A program made the position numbers and the translations under genes. This document shows, piece after piece, positions 22,287 through 34,023 of a DNA stretch of 64,000 bases (position 1 is the stretch's first letter; every line of letters starts with the position of its first letter). Under the pieces are notes generated by a model, which saw only the letters and a list, made by a program, of their open reading frames with translations, did no database searches and had not been told where the DNA came from. The DNA is from Gonapodya prolifera JEL478 (taxonomy: Eukaryota; Monoblepharomycota; Monoblepharidomycetes; Monoblepharidales; Gonapodyaceae), in the NCBI GenBank assembly GCA_001574975.1, contig KQ965795.1, forward strand, positions 1 to 64,000. Reading direction: 5' to 3'.

Positions 22287-23612
22287 TCATCGCCGACGCG
22301 CACCCAAGTAAGATTTGAGCATTACCCTCTTCTCCGAAACGTCCCCTTCTCGTGACAAACCATAATACTCCAAAAACACATCCACATGCTCCCCCGTCAC
22401 TACTTCTAACTCTGCCAGCGTTCTTGGAGGTGGCTGTGGTAACTGACTCCTTGTCCTGTTAGGGGGGAACCTCTGAAGGCTCCTCTGTCGTGATGAGTTT
22501 GTACCCGGGGTGTAGGACGCTGCTGGCCAAAGAGATGACTTCGGGGGTCGCCGTTCCGGAAAACATTATGATCTGCCGACGCCGACGCCAACGCGGACAC
22601 CGCCGCGCCAAGGGCAAGCGTCGAAGAATCGCAGAGGGGTGGACACCACGCTCCAGCATCTTATCAACCTCGTCAAGCACCACGACTCGTACGCCTTCAA
22701 ACAGCGAATTCAGGTTGCTTTTGGACAGGTGGTCGCGTAACCTCCCCCGCGTGGCTACTACAATGTCCACACCCGCGGAAAGGTTTTTGGCGTCGTTTTC
22801 GCGCGAAGTATGGGAAGTGGATGTGTGGAATCGTACGCGCAGGCCACGCGAGAGGATCACACCTTGAGAAGTTATTTGGAGCGCGCGCTTGGCCGTGGAT
22901 GTGATAATGACGGCGCGGACTACTCTGGGCGACGGAGACAATGGGGAGTCCATGCACGGTGAACCAGAAGGAGATTTTGTCCATAGAGGAGCGACAGTAT
23001 GAGTTGAAGAGGCGCGGGAACGAAGGACGGTTTGGACACAGGGAAGAAGGAGTGCAAGTGTCTTTCCCGTGCCTTTCTTCGCTTTCTTCACGTGTGCGAG
23101 GATATTGGCGCATTTGAGTGTGGTGGGTAGTGTTGCTACCTGTTAGGGATGAACGGGATTAAGGCACGAAAACAGAAAAAGAACGGGAATTAACGCACCT
23201 GAACATTCGTCATGGTCTCGAACCCCAGATTCCTCGTCACAGCGTGGAGCAAGTCGGGCGAGAGGCCCGCTTTGTTGGCCGATCTGATGATTGACGAGAA
23301 TGCGCCATGGCCGTATGGTGTGTCAGGTGTGTCGACAGGTTGAGTGGCGTGATTTCCATTTTGGTGTCGAGGTCTGGAGGAGTCGGAGGGCAGGTGGTGG
23401 GCGTGGAAGCCCCAATCCGCGTCAGTTGCAATATGATCCCCGTAATAATTCTGGTCCCGCTCGTTCTTCCCTCCATGCCCCGGCGATGACTTCTTTTCCT
23501 GTGTTTGATGTCGTTGCGGGAGTGTTCTTCTGAAATAATGGTAGACGAAGCGACGAGATGGCCCAAAGCAGCGATAGGGAAGGAGAAACGTCGCGCGGGG
23601 GACACTCTGCAT
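22287..23612 (-). CDS. Truncated DEAD-box-like protein with SAP-like C-terminus
   Basis: Exons 23199-23612, 22505-23139 and 22287-22455 total 1218 nt (405 residues). The N-terminus MQSVPRATFLLPYRCFGPSR, rich in R and lacking acid residues, looks mitochondrial. The body is a paralogue of the neighbouring intact DEAD-box gene: VATLPTTLKCANILAHVK, AKKGTGKTLALLLPCVQT, VVVLDEVDKML. Motifs have drifted: PTREL becomes STAKR, TPGRL becomes TRGRL, DEAD becomes DEVD, SAT becomes SGT. The second RecA domain (motifs IV-VI) is missing. Instead a 49-nt intron (GTACAA...CTAACAG) leads to an exon reading FLEYYGLSREGDVSEKRVML, which fits a SAP-type nucleic-acid-binding helix pair. ATP binding may persist but helicase activity is unlikely. 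The third exon is inferred from splice phase and could instead belong to a separate gene. Confidence 0.6.
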
Positions 23613-23950
23613 CGTGTGACGATGAGAGCTGGGGTTGATTGCGGAGGATCGATCGTTTCGTGGGTTTCAGATAGAAAAGGGAAGCAAATAGCAGAGAAGA
23701 TGCCACGTTCAGAAACCCTAGCACCAGATTCGGAGGGTCGCTTGCTTGACCATCCGTGTAGATATCTCGCGAATCTCCAACTGCTGTGAAACGGGGCGGG
23801 TGATGTCGCAACACAAATCGAATGTGTTCTTATCCGCCCGCCTTCATATTGACGGTCTATTGTCACATAAACATGTGACACTGTACGTTATCTACTTAAT
23901 ATACCTCGACGTTCATTGTGACAAGGAGCTTGACATCAATCCACCTCTTT

Positions 23951-26439
23951 TTATGGCTTCTTCACATTTGTCAATCTCATCCCAGGAGTCCCTTTCAGGC
24001 CCATCTTTCCGGCGGTCACAGTCCACTACAAACCATGCGGCGAAGTGCGTGTGTGTTGGAAACAACTCGTCACTACAAAGGATGCATTGGAAAAGGAACC
24101 ATAGACTCACTATTTCAGGTACTTGATCAAGCATGAAACCCTGCAAGGCCATCCTATTTGCCTCCGCGACGAGCTTCGCAGGGGACCATCCCATCTTCCG
24201 GAGGTGTGACTTGTAGTTCCTGTTTTCCAGACGCGCAAAATTTATGAAAGCCAAACACTAACGAAACATATTCACACTCACCCCAGCCATGCAACATAAG
24301 CAGAGTTCTTTGTCTCAACACTAACGCCTCGCATGCCCCGCTTGACTGTCTCGTGGATCCCATTACCCGCCGCGCGCTGCACAACATCACCACCATCCAC
24401 CAAGTTCAAATCGCTCACGGCATCGCGTGCCCACTCTTCACCAGGCCCGAGCACCATAAACGCACTCCCATTTTTCCCCGCTCTTCCCGTCCGCCCAACG
24501 CGGTGCACGTACTGCTCCCTATTCGCCGGCGCACCGACCTGGACGACGTGCGTCACGTCAGGAAAGTCCATCCCGCGCGCAGTCAGGTCAGACGACACCA
24601 TCACGGCGGACGGCAGCGACCTGAACTCCGCGATGGCGGCGTTTCGTCGGGCAGTGGAGAGCCGCGAGTGGATCTCGATGATAGGAACGGAGGCGGGCCA
24701 TGTGGGCCTTCCCCGGGATGGTTGGGAAAGAGCGCGCAGGAGTTCGGCGTATAGTTGGGCAGACCGCGCCGTGGGGTGGAACACCATGGCTTTGAACCCT
24801 GAGGCTGCACCCTGTCGGGATGCCGACGCGAGGTCGTCCAGCAGGACCTGAAGCGCCACGCCCGGAACGTCCAGCATATCGGGCACCATGACGACGCGCT
24901 GCGGGACGGTCTCGTGCGTGAGGGTTTCTGTCGGGTCGATAGTGGACACATGGGCATAGCCCGGTCGGAGTATGGTCGCGGCTATGGCGGTCACCTCAGG
25001 TGGAACCGTGGCGGAGAAGAGGAGCGTCTGCCGCTGCTGTGCAGGTGGAAGAAGTCCGAATATCACTTTCAGGTCAGTTAGGAACCCTTGGTCGAGCAAG
25101 TTGTCGGCCTCATCGAGCACAACCACCTGGACGTGAGCAAACAGGCGCTTGAATTGCGGATTTGAGAGGTGGTCTTCGAGTCGTCCTGGCGTGGCAACGA
25201 GTATGTCGGGACCGAGCGACAGCTCCTTGGTGTCTTTGTTGATGTTTGTGCCACCTGTGGATGTGTGGATCCGAATCCCGAGCTTTCGTGTCAGCTGCGT
25301 GGCTTCGGCGGCGATTTGGAGGGCGAGTTCGCGGGTGGGTGAGATCACGACGGCACGGATGGCAGGTGTCGCGGGGAGAGTACCCTCGGTATGTGGAGAT
25401 GGGCCGGTCCGGATAAGGGTTTGGATGCAGGGAATAAGGAACGCCAGGGTCTTGCCCGTGCCCGTTTTGGCTTGGGCGAGGATGTCGGCGCCTTGGAGTG
25501 TTAGTGGGAGCGTTGCTGCCTGTGTGTGGTGGGATGGTGGGGTGTGGCGGGAGGAAGTGGTAGGGGAAGGAAGGAAGGGGAGGGGGGAGGGGCGAGGGGG
25601 GAGGTAATGATCAATGGTAAAAGGGGATACCCAAGAAGAAGACTAACCTGAACCTCGGACATGACATCGAACTTCATGTTCCGCGATATAGCATCGGACA
25701 GGACCGGTAGGAGGCCGGAGCCATCGTGCTTCACGAGGGATGCGAACGTTGTTGGGTGCTCTCCTTGAGAATTGGGAGGCTGTGGGGGTGCTGTAGCTGA
25801 AGTGGCGATGCTACGCGAAGGTGCAAGAGGTGCAGAAGACGGCAAAGACGGTCGTGTCTCGCGGGAAATACCCTGCGACGATGTGGGGTCGTGAAATAGA
25901 CGTGTCGCCCCATGTCCCCGCCCAGCACGTTGTTGGTTTCCGCCTCCGCGACCTCCCCGACCCATCACGGCCACGGGCACGGGCGCGGGAGACACCACGC
26001 GGTCAACAATGTCGAGGAGCTGTTGCTGAGATTGCGCGGAGAAAGCTGGCGGTGCAGTGCCCGAAGGAGGCAATAGCGGAGACATGCTGGTCCGATGTTG
26101 ATTCGGCTGGCGCTGCTGGTTCGTCGATGGCCCCACATCGCCGTGTTCGTGGACGGTAAGACGGGGTGCTGGAGGAGCAGAATGGTTCTGTTGACGGGCC
26201 TGTCCCCTTGCGTTGGTTCCACGTCCCCTTCCGCGTCCGGTATACGGGCGGCCCCCCCTCACGGGTAGTGGACGCTCTGCCTGTCCCACATTGTACATCA
26301 GCTGTTCTGCGGACTGCGTGTAGAACTCTGGCGGCGGCGGCCTGTTGGGTGGATTGGCCATGTCGAAATATTGACGGAAGACGCGATGTCCTAAGCAGGG
26401 AACTCGTCCAAGAATCGTAGGTCGGTGGAGAGCGTGCAT
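23951..26439 (-). CDS. Mitochondrial-type DEAD-box RNA helicase (MSS116-like)
   Basis: Exons 25648-26439, 24282-25519, 24111-24219 and 23951-24025 total 2214 nt (737 residues). The N-terminus MHALHRPTILGRVPCLGHR has Arg/His and no acid residues up to about residue 28, consistent with a mitochondrial presequence. An RGG-rich low-complexity region follows. All core motifs are present: AQAKTGTGKT (I), SPTRELALQ (Ia), TPGRLEDHL (Ib), VLDEADNLLDQG (II), LLFSATVP (III), SSDLTARGMDFP (V), HRVGRTGRAG (VI). The C-terminal tail AYVAWLG-NYKSHLRKMGW and TAGKMGLKGTPGMR is the helical extension typical of the MSS116 group, which unwinds structured RNA and aids group I/II intron splicing and translation. 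The start codon used is the first ATG. It shares an upstream region with the divergent ankyrin gene. Confidence 0.88.
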
Positions 26440-27036
26440 CGCAAAGCGCACGAAGTCGAGAGAAAGGGGCGCCGTGTTCGGTCAGGAAGACGATCGGTTG
26501 ACGGTTGATTGGACACGTTCAAGGGAAAAAGAAAATGGGGAAGCCTCGTATTTCGGAACCCTCCCCAACATCCCGCTGACCATCCGTCCGCGGAATCGAC
26601 ATGACACCCACGACGCCATGCGGACATTGGCACTCACCGCTCGACGTCATCGCCATTAAACATCGATGCTGTCTGGCCTACTCTGCCTGCATCTCGTGCC
26701 ATGAATCTCTTGCCGGACACGAAAACGTGGTGTAGAGCAAGGAAGAGCAGGAAACGGAGAAGGCAGTGATGCGCGGCAAAAGTAGGCTCGAGATGACGTT
26801 GAGTGAGTACATGGGATGTGCGAATACGTGTGGACCGTGTGGAGTGGGGTTTAATCCGGGGTGTAGCAAGCATTATTATTTGTATTTCGATGTAGAGCAG
26901 AGCTGTTCCTCGTAGCGTTTAGCGTGATAGCGTCCTCTCCCGCTTCTTCCGCTATGAAATGTAGAGACTTCACAACACAGCACTTCTTCAACGTCCGACC
27001 GCAGGAAATATTCCTCACCACCAATTCCCCGCAACC
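26440..27036. promoter_or_regulatory. Shared upstream region of divergent genes
   Basis: About 600 bp between the DEAD-box start (minus) and the ANKRD13-like start (plus). It must hold both promoters. No TATA box stands out, only small frames. Confidence 0.4.
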
Positions 27037-29522
27037 ATGGACCTCAACCCCGCTTCACCGGATTACATCCACCGCCTCGTCTTCCTCAACTTCTACTCCA
27101 TGCTCAAGGCCCATCTCGACGGATTCTCAAAGTCGAAGCCGTATCCGGCGATCGAGGCACGGGATCGGAGAGGTGCGTGGCGGTGGGGAGGGCGACGGTG
27201 TCGGGGTACTGTGGAGATGAGAAAAGGACTTGGTGGTGGTGGGCGTGGAGGGGACGATCGTTCTCGCTACGTCCAATGCCACCCACACTCTCCCCCGCCC
27301 ATTAGGCCACACTCCCCTTACACTGGCTGTGTCTCTCGGTCACGCCGAAATCGTCGAGCTTCTTCTCGAAAAAGGCGCGTCCCCCCAAACCACCTCACGC
27401 GAGTACTGGACGCCCATTCAAGGTTTGTCTCCCGGATTTTCGCGGGCTAGTATATGGTCACTAACTACCACACGACGCACGACGCAGAGGCCGTCAGTTT
27501 CGGCGACCGCGGCATGCTGGAATCCTTGCTGCAGCACAGACGGGAAGAACTTGCGTCGTGGTGGGTGGCCAAGGGTGCAGGGATCGTCGAGCAGTTGTCG
27601 AACGTGAGTGTGTCGAAGGGTTGGTCGGGGTGGGAAGGTGGGATGGCGTGCTTCACACCATGCGGAGTCAGAGATATTTCTTCGGTCGTTCGGCCACAAG
27701 TTCCATCCTGCGTGCACTCCACTAAACCCCACACCACACCACCACACAGACTCTCCCATCATTCTACATTGCCATGACATGGAATTTCACGTCCTGGATC
27801 CCTCTCCTCTCCCGTCTCGCACCGTCCGACACATACCGAATCTGGAAACGAGGCACGTCTGTCCGCGTGGACACGTCGTTGCTCGGGTTTGAAAATTTGA
27901 GGTGGATAAGGGGTGATGTGTCAGTGGTGTTCGACGTGGTACAGGGTGAGGCGAGGACGGTGTTGGTGGATCATGGGAAGAGGGTTGTGCAGAGAGGTGA
28001 GTTATGTATGGGGAGGCAGTGGTGTGGCGTTTGTGGCGGGTGAAGCAGTAGGCATAGGTCTTTCGGTGCTTACGGACCAGTTTGATTTACTGAGTTTGAG
28101 GACCAGGATTGGCTTCAAGTTCTTTCTATCGCTGACGCTTTGTTGTTCCAACTTACCTCCCCACCCACCCATCGACAGTCTACCCCCGCCCGACATCAGC
28201 ATCCCTAGACCCCGCGACGACCCTCGCCTCCGAAGTCTCGCTTTCCCTCCGTACTTCCATCGTTGGAAGTCCCGACGTCCCGCTCGACGGGGTCAAGTTC
28301 ACGAGGGCGTATACAGGATATTTGGGGTGGAAGAAGGAGCGGAATGAGGATGTAGGGAAATTCTTGGGTTGTGAGGGTGAGTTTTGGTGGGGTGGGGGTT
28401 ACGGAAACGGACCGTTGGGTCTATGGGACGAGCTTGAGGGATTCCGCGAGTGCCGGATCTGAAACAATTCGAACTCGTACCCCCAATACTCACCCCACCT
28501 CATGCACTATACACCCTCCGCCCGCCACCCGGCAGTCTGGAACCTGGCCAACATCCAGCTCACGACCCGCACGCGGTCCGAGCACCTCGTCGAGGTCGAG
28601 AAGTACGACAAGGCCGCCGCCGCTGCCGCCAAAGCGGCTACAGCCGGTGCCCCTGCTGCAGCCGCGGCAGACCAAGGCGCCGACCCTGCGGTCCCGACGA
28701 CGTTCGACCCTTCGGCCCTCGAGAAGCTGGAAGGTGCGAGCGACGAGCAGGCGCAGAAGATGCTGGAGCAGGGGTACAAGGCAGTTGAGGGGTTGGCGGA
28801 ATACGTGGGTATTTTGGTTTCGGTGGTGCTGAAGGTGTCAGTTTGGTGACTTGACGACTGCCACTCCCCGCTTCCTGCCCCTGTCGGATTTGCAGATCCC
28901 CTCGCTTCCCCCGCCCCCGCCGCCCCCCATGGAGTTTGATGAGGTGTGTGATTTCTGTTTCCCACACCAAGCGTCGATCCTCACCACTTCCCCAACCCAC
29001 ACACATCCGTCTCATCTGCAGTATTTCAACCCCGCCGACCCGCACTACGCCCACCTCGGTCGACCGCTCAAAATTTCAGAATCAAAACACACTTTCAATG
29101 CCACCGTGTGGATGGCACCTCAATTGTCTTCCTCCCCATCCGGCGCCGGTCCCCCTCTTCCGGGGACGCCCGCCCCTCCCGAACTGCCCCCTTTGTCGGC
29201 AATCCTGCCCCTCTTGGATGTGCTGGGGTACGGGAGTAACGATCATATGACGCGTTTGAAGAAATATTTGCTGGCGGATGGGATGCCGGGAGGGTTTCCT
29301 GTCAAGATCGGTGAGTTTTGTTTCCTTCACGCGTGCACGGGGTACTGCCTGGGCAAGTCCGCTCACTTCGGCCTTCCAGAAATCCCGCTCTTCGGTGTGC
29401 TCTCGGCCGCGGTCACATTCCACGACTTCGACGCATCGCGCCCGATCGACCAGCTGATGTTCGCGGTCAATCCGACCTACGAGGAGGGTGTGATAGTGCA
29501 GAGCTTAGCGGATGGGGCGTAG
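27037..29522 (+). CDS. Ankyrin-repeat protein with GPCR-chaperone-type domain (ANKRD13-like)
   Basis: Start at ATG 27037 (MDLNPASPDYIHRL); end TAG 29522; about eight exons. Ankyrin repeats: HTPLTLAVSLGHAEIVELLL, EKGASPQTT, then AVSFGDRGMLESLLQHRREE. The diagnostic C-terminal domain follows: FYIAMTWNFTSWIPLLSRLA, PSDTYRIWKRGTSVRVDTSL, LGFENLRWIRGDVSVVF, and later ISESKHTFNATVWMA, LPLLDVLGYGSNDHMTRLKK, GFPVKI-EIPLFGVLSAAVTF. In animals ANKRD13 members bind ubiquitinated receptors on endosomes; yeasts keep distant relatives of unclear role. An alanine-rich insertion (AAAAAAKAATAGAPAAAA, about 28610-28670) interrupts the domain between KYD and FDPSALEKLEG. A second large low-complexity segment of Pro/Ser is near 29130-29190. 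I see no stop or frameshift; splice sites are of standard type. Confidence 0.85.
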
Positions 29523-29752
29523 GTGGAGTGCGGTGGTATGCTGGCGCGACTGTTTGGTAATTGTAGGGATTGGGCAGGTCGCGAGGATGAAAACGTGGAA
29601 TCGACTCGGAAGAGTGCGTGTGGTGTAGGTTTTTGTCACCTGTGATGACGCTGGTCTGTTTGTCTGCAGTTCTGAAATACTTGTGTAGTCATTTTGTAGT
29701 AACTCGTGTGCCACCCAATTACTAGTTGGCACCTCCTCAACCGCACCACACC

Positions 29753-30126
29753 ATGAGCTCATCCCCTGCCGCTCGCAAGGGTGCCCGTCTCCTGTCCCAT
29801 GCCGTTTCCGAGTGCTCGACCCAGGTTCGCTTCCCAAGCCTTCCCCTCCTCTCATGGATCGATTTCGAACTTCCATTTCAAGGCGATCGCCTACGGCCAA
29901 TGCATCGGACGTGTCGTCGACGAGCAGCGCGATGTGACAAAGGGTATGTGCGGGAAGGAGTTTGATGCGTTCAAAGTGTGCGTGCAAGAGGTGGTGAGTG
30001 AAATAATCGTTTTCAAGGTCTGCGTGGTTCGGGTTTTTGACCCGTGATGGCACACTCTTCGTGGCGACTCGTGTGGCTGGTGATATTCTTGTTGTATTGG
30101 ACTGACAGGCCAAGCGAAGATGGTGA
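29753..30126 (+). CDS. Twin CX9C mitochondrial protein (NDUFAF8-like)
   Basis: Three exons, 29753-29824, 29883-29993 and 30109-30126, total 201 nt, 66 residues. Cysteines form two exact CX9C motifs: CSTQAIAYGQC and CGKEFDAFKVC, separated by a helical segment. Such proteins are imported by Mia40 and folded with two disulphides in the intermembrane space; the length, the motif spacing and the early Ser/Ala-rich N-terminus (MSSSPAARKGARLLSHAVSE) fit the complex I assembly factor NDUFAF8 group. Other small CX9C proteins are possible. The last exon codes only AKRRW and the stop. It is too short and split to be found as a single reading frame. Confidence 0.75.
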
Positions 30127-30254
30127 TCCGTGTTGGATCGAACTTTGATCGGCCTCTGCAACAGCGTGGAATGCCGGATCCCACTCACACCATCACCATT
30201 ATCGTGTCGATATGTACATTGGATGTATACCCTCTTGTCAAGAATCAAGTCTCG

Positions 30255-31643
30255 CTACTCGCCCATCCCCCACTCGTGGAGAAGTTCGTCCCACATCTTT
30301 TGCACGTCCGCGTCGTCAGTAATGTCGGAGGACGTCTCTCCCGTCGATTCTTGACCGGGCGTAAGAGAGAGTTCTGGAGACGTGGCGCTTTCGCCCGGCC
30401 TCGCGAATGACGGGGACTTGTTGGAATTGTGCCCGATTGATAGCTCCGTGCTTGATGTGCTAACGTGGCCGAAATGGTGTCCCAACGGTACTTCCGGCGA
30501 CCACGGTATCGTGATCGCCTCCACTGTGCGCTCAGGCGACTCACTATTCGTGCACTCGATCGTGTGGATATCTGATTCAACTTTCGATTCCGTCGCAATA
30601 TTAAACAAATCTGTCGGCGGTGGATCTCCAAGGGCGCTGTGTTTCCTTTTGTTTTTCCGCCCTTTCGATTGATCATGTCCTTTCAGATGTACTTGCATTG
30701 TGTCGAGACGGCGGAATCGGGACGTGCATGTTGGGTGGGGGCATTCGTATGGTCTACAAAAGCGTTATCATTCGGAAGTGAGGAGAGGATAGAAGAGATA
30801 AAGGAGTACCTGTCGTCGGCTTTTGGAGCAGTGAGTGGCCGTGCTATTCAACTCTTCAAGACTGGGATGCGGTTGCTCACCATGGATTCTGTTGTGTCGC
30901 GTGACTGCCCAACTTCAAAAAACAAGAGAGCGAGCGACCACCGTGTGCAAAGTCAACAGCCGCGAGCATTTTGCAAGGGAAGAGTTTGGCGTAACTCACC
31001 TTGACATGAAGCCCTTGCCACATCCCGGTGACTTGCACCGGAACGGTTTCTCCACAGAGTCGTCAACGCCGCTACGGCCCTTCCGTCCCCCGTCCCGTCT
31101 CATCACCAGCGATGGGGATTTATGTCCACTGGTTTCTACGGGAGATTGAAGTTGCGGGGCCATCATATCTTGAAGAAGTATACCGCCGGGGGTTGAGTAA
31201 GTCCGAAACCTGGGACCCGCAACACCCGTATGACCTCTTTGGAGCTCCGCGGTATCACTGGGTACACTGGCGTGGCTCATAGCACTTCGGAAGCTCATTC
31301 CTGTATCGTGACCTGCCCGAGTCTCCCGGTCAAACCGTGTCGCCAGCCCACTTTGAATAGCCGCGTAAATTGCGATCTCCATGGCAGCAGTGGACAGCCA
31401 TGCGGGGGCAGAGGCTGAACGGAACCGCTCTCCTGAGTCCGCGACTCCATTGAGGTGGAGGTGATCGACAGAGCTGGATGCATCGTTCAGCTGTATGCTC
31501 GTATCGCCTTGGGGAGCTGAAGCTAGCGGCGCAGAAAAGCCCCTCCATGGTGATGTCGTGTGGGGGTGTGGGGAAAGGAAGGTTGGGAGGGGAATTGCCG
31601 TCGTTGAGTCTGGAAAGGATGGTTGGGAAAATGTTGTGGACAT
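30255..31643 (-). CDS. C2H2 zinc-finger protein A (two adjacent fingers, microexon linker)
   Basis: Starts at ATG 31643 (MSTTFSQPSFPDSTTAIP). A long Ser/Pro/Thr-rich N-terminal region precedes two fingers. Finger 1, CX4CX12HX3H: FRCKSPGCGKGFMS plus SWAVTRHNRIH, split by an intron. Finger 2, CX4CX12HX4H: YECPHPTCTSRFRRLDTMQV then HLKGH. The linker RIH-ADD-RPYEC is obtained only if a 10-nt exon, CCGACGACAG (30810-30819), is spliced between two introns; then all phases agree. After the fingers there is a basic patch (GRKNKRKH) and an acidic, Ser-rich tail ending at TAG or TGA 30255. Probably a nuclear DNA-binding regulator. The family is shared with gene B at 40.1-41.6 kb. Target genes are unknown. 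Confidence 0.75.
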
Positions 31644-31879
31644 TACGTTGCCGCGCAGAGATGGTAGTCCAGGTTGCTAAGATAGTGGATTTCTTCTGAG
31701 GGCTGCAGAGTCTCGTGAAGAGGGGCGATACCGTCGTGTTGGGATTGGTTCTGGAATGCCTCACTGTATGACTCACGGGGGGCACCTAAACTTTTGATCC
31801 TTGTATAACAAAAACGATTTCTATGACATCTAGAGTGACGCAAATACGACGATAAATATTGGGTTGGTCCTTTGGTCGT

Positions 31880-34023
31880 TTAGCCGGACAAGAGTGTCAG
31901 AATCACCACGAGGGAAATAGTGAGCGTGAAGATGCAGATGATGTACTCGAACAGAACCACGGTCGCAATGTTGGAGGCTTTGCCGGTGGGGTCGAGGAGC
32001 TGGGTGAGCACGACGACAAGGTTGCCCGATGGAGTACAAGCCTGAAAAAATGAGACGGTGCCGAGCAATGTTAGAGCTGGGATTGACCAGTGTCGGGGAC
32101 ACGTACTTGCAGCATCAGCATCAACCTCAAAATCATATCCTCCGGTCCCACGAACCCACTCCCCCAAAACGTCGCCGCCTCGACCATCGAAATCCCCATC
32201 ACTGGCATAATCAACAACCTCGCGATACACACGGCAATCGTGACGCGGCCCAGCCCGCCCGGGCCGAAACTGAGCTCCGTCGTTTTGAATCTTCCGAGGG
32301 CAGCGCCGAGGTTGATTTGGTTCACGGGGAGGAAGGCCCCGCCCATGAATTTAAGAAACTCGTAGATGAAGGACAGGGGCGCGTTGTTGACGGTGGAGTC
32401 GGGAGTGATGAGGAGGTTTTTGATGACGGGGACTAGGCCGATGGCGATGCCGACGATGAGCTGGATAAATAGGGGTGGCGTTTGAGCATGCACGTCGAGA
32501 TGGTGATTCAAATAACTGAAGTTATTGCAAAACTCACCGAAGCGTTTCGCACACTGAACAACCCATCGCAGAACACTTGAAACGATTTCGACTCCCTCAG
32601 CGCCGCCCACTTCTCTCGCAGAGTTTTCGGCCCCGCAGGTTTCTGCTGCTCCACGACCGACCCATCCTTTCCCACCATCTGAACCGAAACCGACCCTAGT
32701 GTCCGATTCGACCCTGCCCGTTTCGAAGCAATGCTCCGCCTCCGCGCACTCGCTCGGGTACTCCACGCGCTCGGCCTCCTGTTCCGCGAGAGTTGCGACC
32801 ATATCGGCGGAGGCGCGTCGTCGGCGAGGTGCAGGTCCATGTCCAAGTCGGGCGTTTCGTCAGGCTCCGAGTCTAGGTCGTCGTCCCTGTCTCTGTCCTG
32901 GACGATGATTTCGGGCGGGAGGCCGACGCGTTTCATGGGAGGGACGACGAGAGCGGACACGGCTTCGGCTGAGAGGGTTTCTTCGTTTATCTCCTTGCAC
33001 TTTTCACCGTCTGTGGGGGAGGAGTCGCCTTTGAGGTGAACCAACGAGGTAGCGCTTTTCTCTGCGATAGCTGAGGAGATGGTTCCTGACTCTGCTGCTC
33101 CCATGAGCGCGTCTTCAGCGTCCTGCTGGAAGTCTATGCTGATGAGCTGTTGGTGTGGGCGCGGACAGGATCCGTGAGACACGAGTTCCACATCAGGGCC
33201 GCAGATTCAAACATTCGCAACTCACCATGTACCCAAGCGTGTACATGATGACTTGCTGTAGCGATACGAATGAAGACGCATATGCGATGCCCAAGTCGAC
33301 GTCTCCAGATTTGAAGGGTGCTTTGTCGGCGATTCCCTGGATCATGGACATGGGCAAGTCTCCCTGGGGACAGTTGAAAATGGTTCGAAGGTGCATGGTC
33401 AATGCGAGTGCGAAGAAGTCTTTGGGAGAGGTTCCACTCACTCCGTTTCCAAATGCAATTGCAGCTACCATGCCCCATTTGAAGTTCTTTGACGGGCGGA
33501 CAAATCGTTCGAAGATGACGCCGAGAGCCGAGGCCATCACAAGGAAGACCATAGAAAAGGTCATAATCGGGCTAGACGAACGACCAGGTGGGCAGTAAGG
33601 AAGTCGTTCGCTGCTGAAGTCGTTCGAAACAACCGGCGAGTTCCACTCACCCGAGCTTCGGCAGGTTTGAAAGATTGAATGCATTCATGGCTGACGTGAG
33701 CGTGAGACATACACCAAACACCTGAAGGGGTGAGTGGGTCAGAGTCGAGTGGGTTGAGGAGATGCATCTCCCCCAAAGAGAAGTTCCGGCGGTGGCTGCA
33801 AAAAGAACGCACCTTGATGGAGAGCTTCGCGAGGACTTTACTCGACATTGGATCGATAATTCCCGCCCTGCCGAGGACGAAACCGATTGCTGCAAAGGTG
33901 CGCGATCGGAGCTCAGAGACGCGAGTGGCGACTTCGAATCCGCCGCTACAACGCACCGATGGAGCCGAAGAGCTTGAGCACGGGCTTGAGCGACGTCCAT
34001 ATTAGATTCGGTATCGACGGCAT
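31880..34023 (-). CDS. Auxin-efflux-carrier family transporter
   Basis: Start at ATG 34023 (MPSIPNLIWTSLKPVLKLFG); end TAA 31880. The first intron (GTGCGT...TTTGCAG) restores GSI-AIGFVLGRAGI. Hydrophobic helices at the N-terminus (KVFGVCLTLTSAMNAFNL, TFSMVFLVMASALGVIF, KWGMVAAIAFGNGVSGT) and the C-terminus (FIQLIVGIAIGLVPVIKNLL, RVTIAVCIARLLIMPVMG, FEYIICIFTLTISLVVIL) flank a long, charged, cytosolic loop (about 32580-33110) rich in D/E and R/S. This two-block layout with SGNLVVVLTQL is the membrane transport protein family (PF03547), whose fungal members sit in the ER or plasma membrane and have few known substrates. Five or more introns of standard type. No defect seen. Confidence 0.82.
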
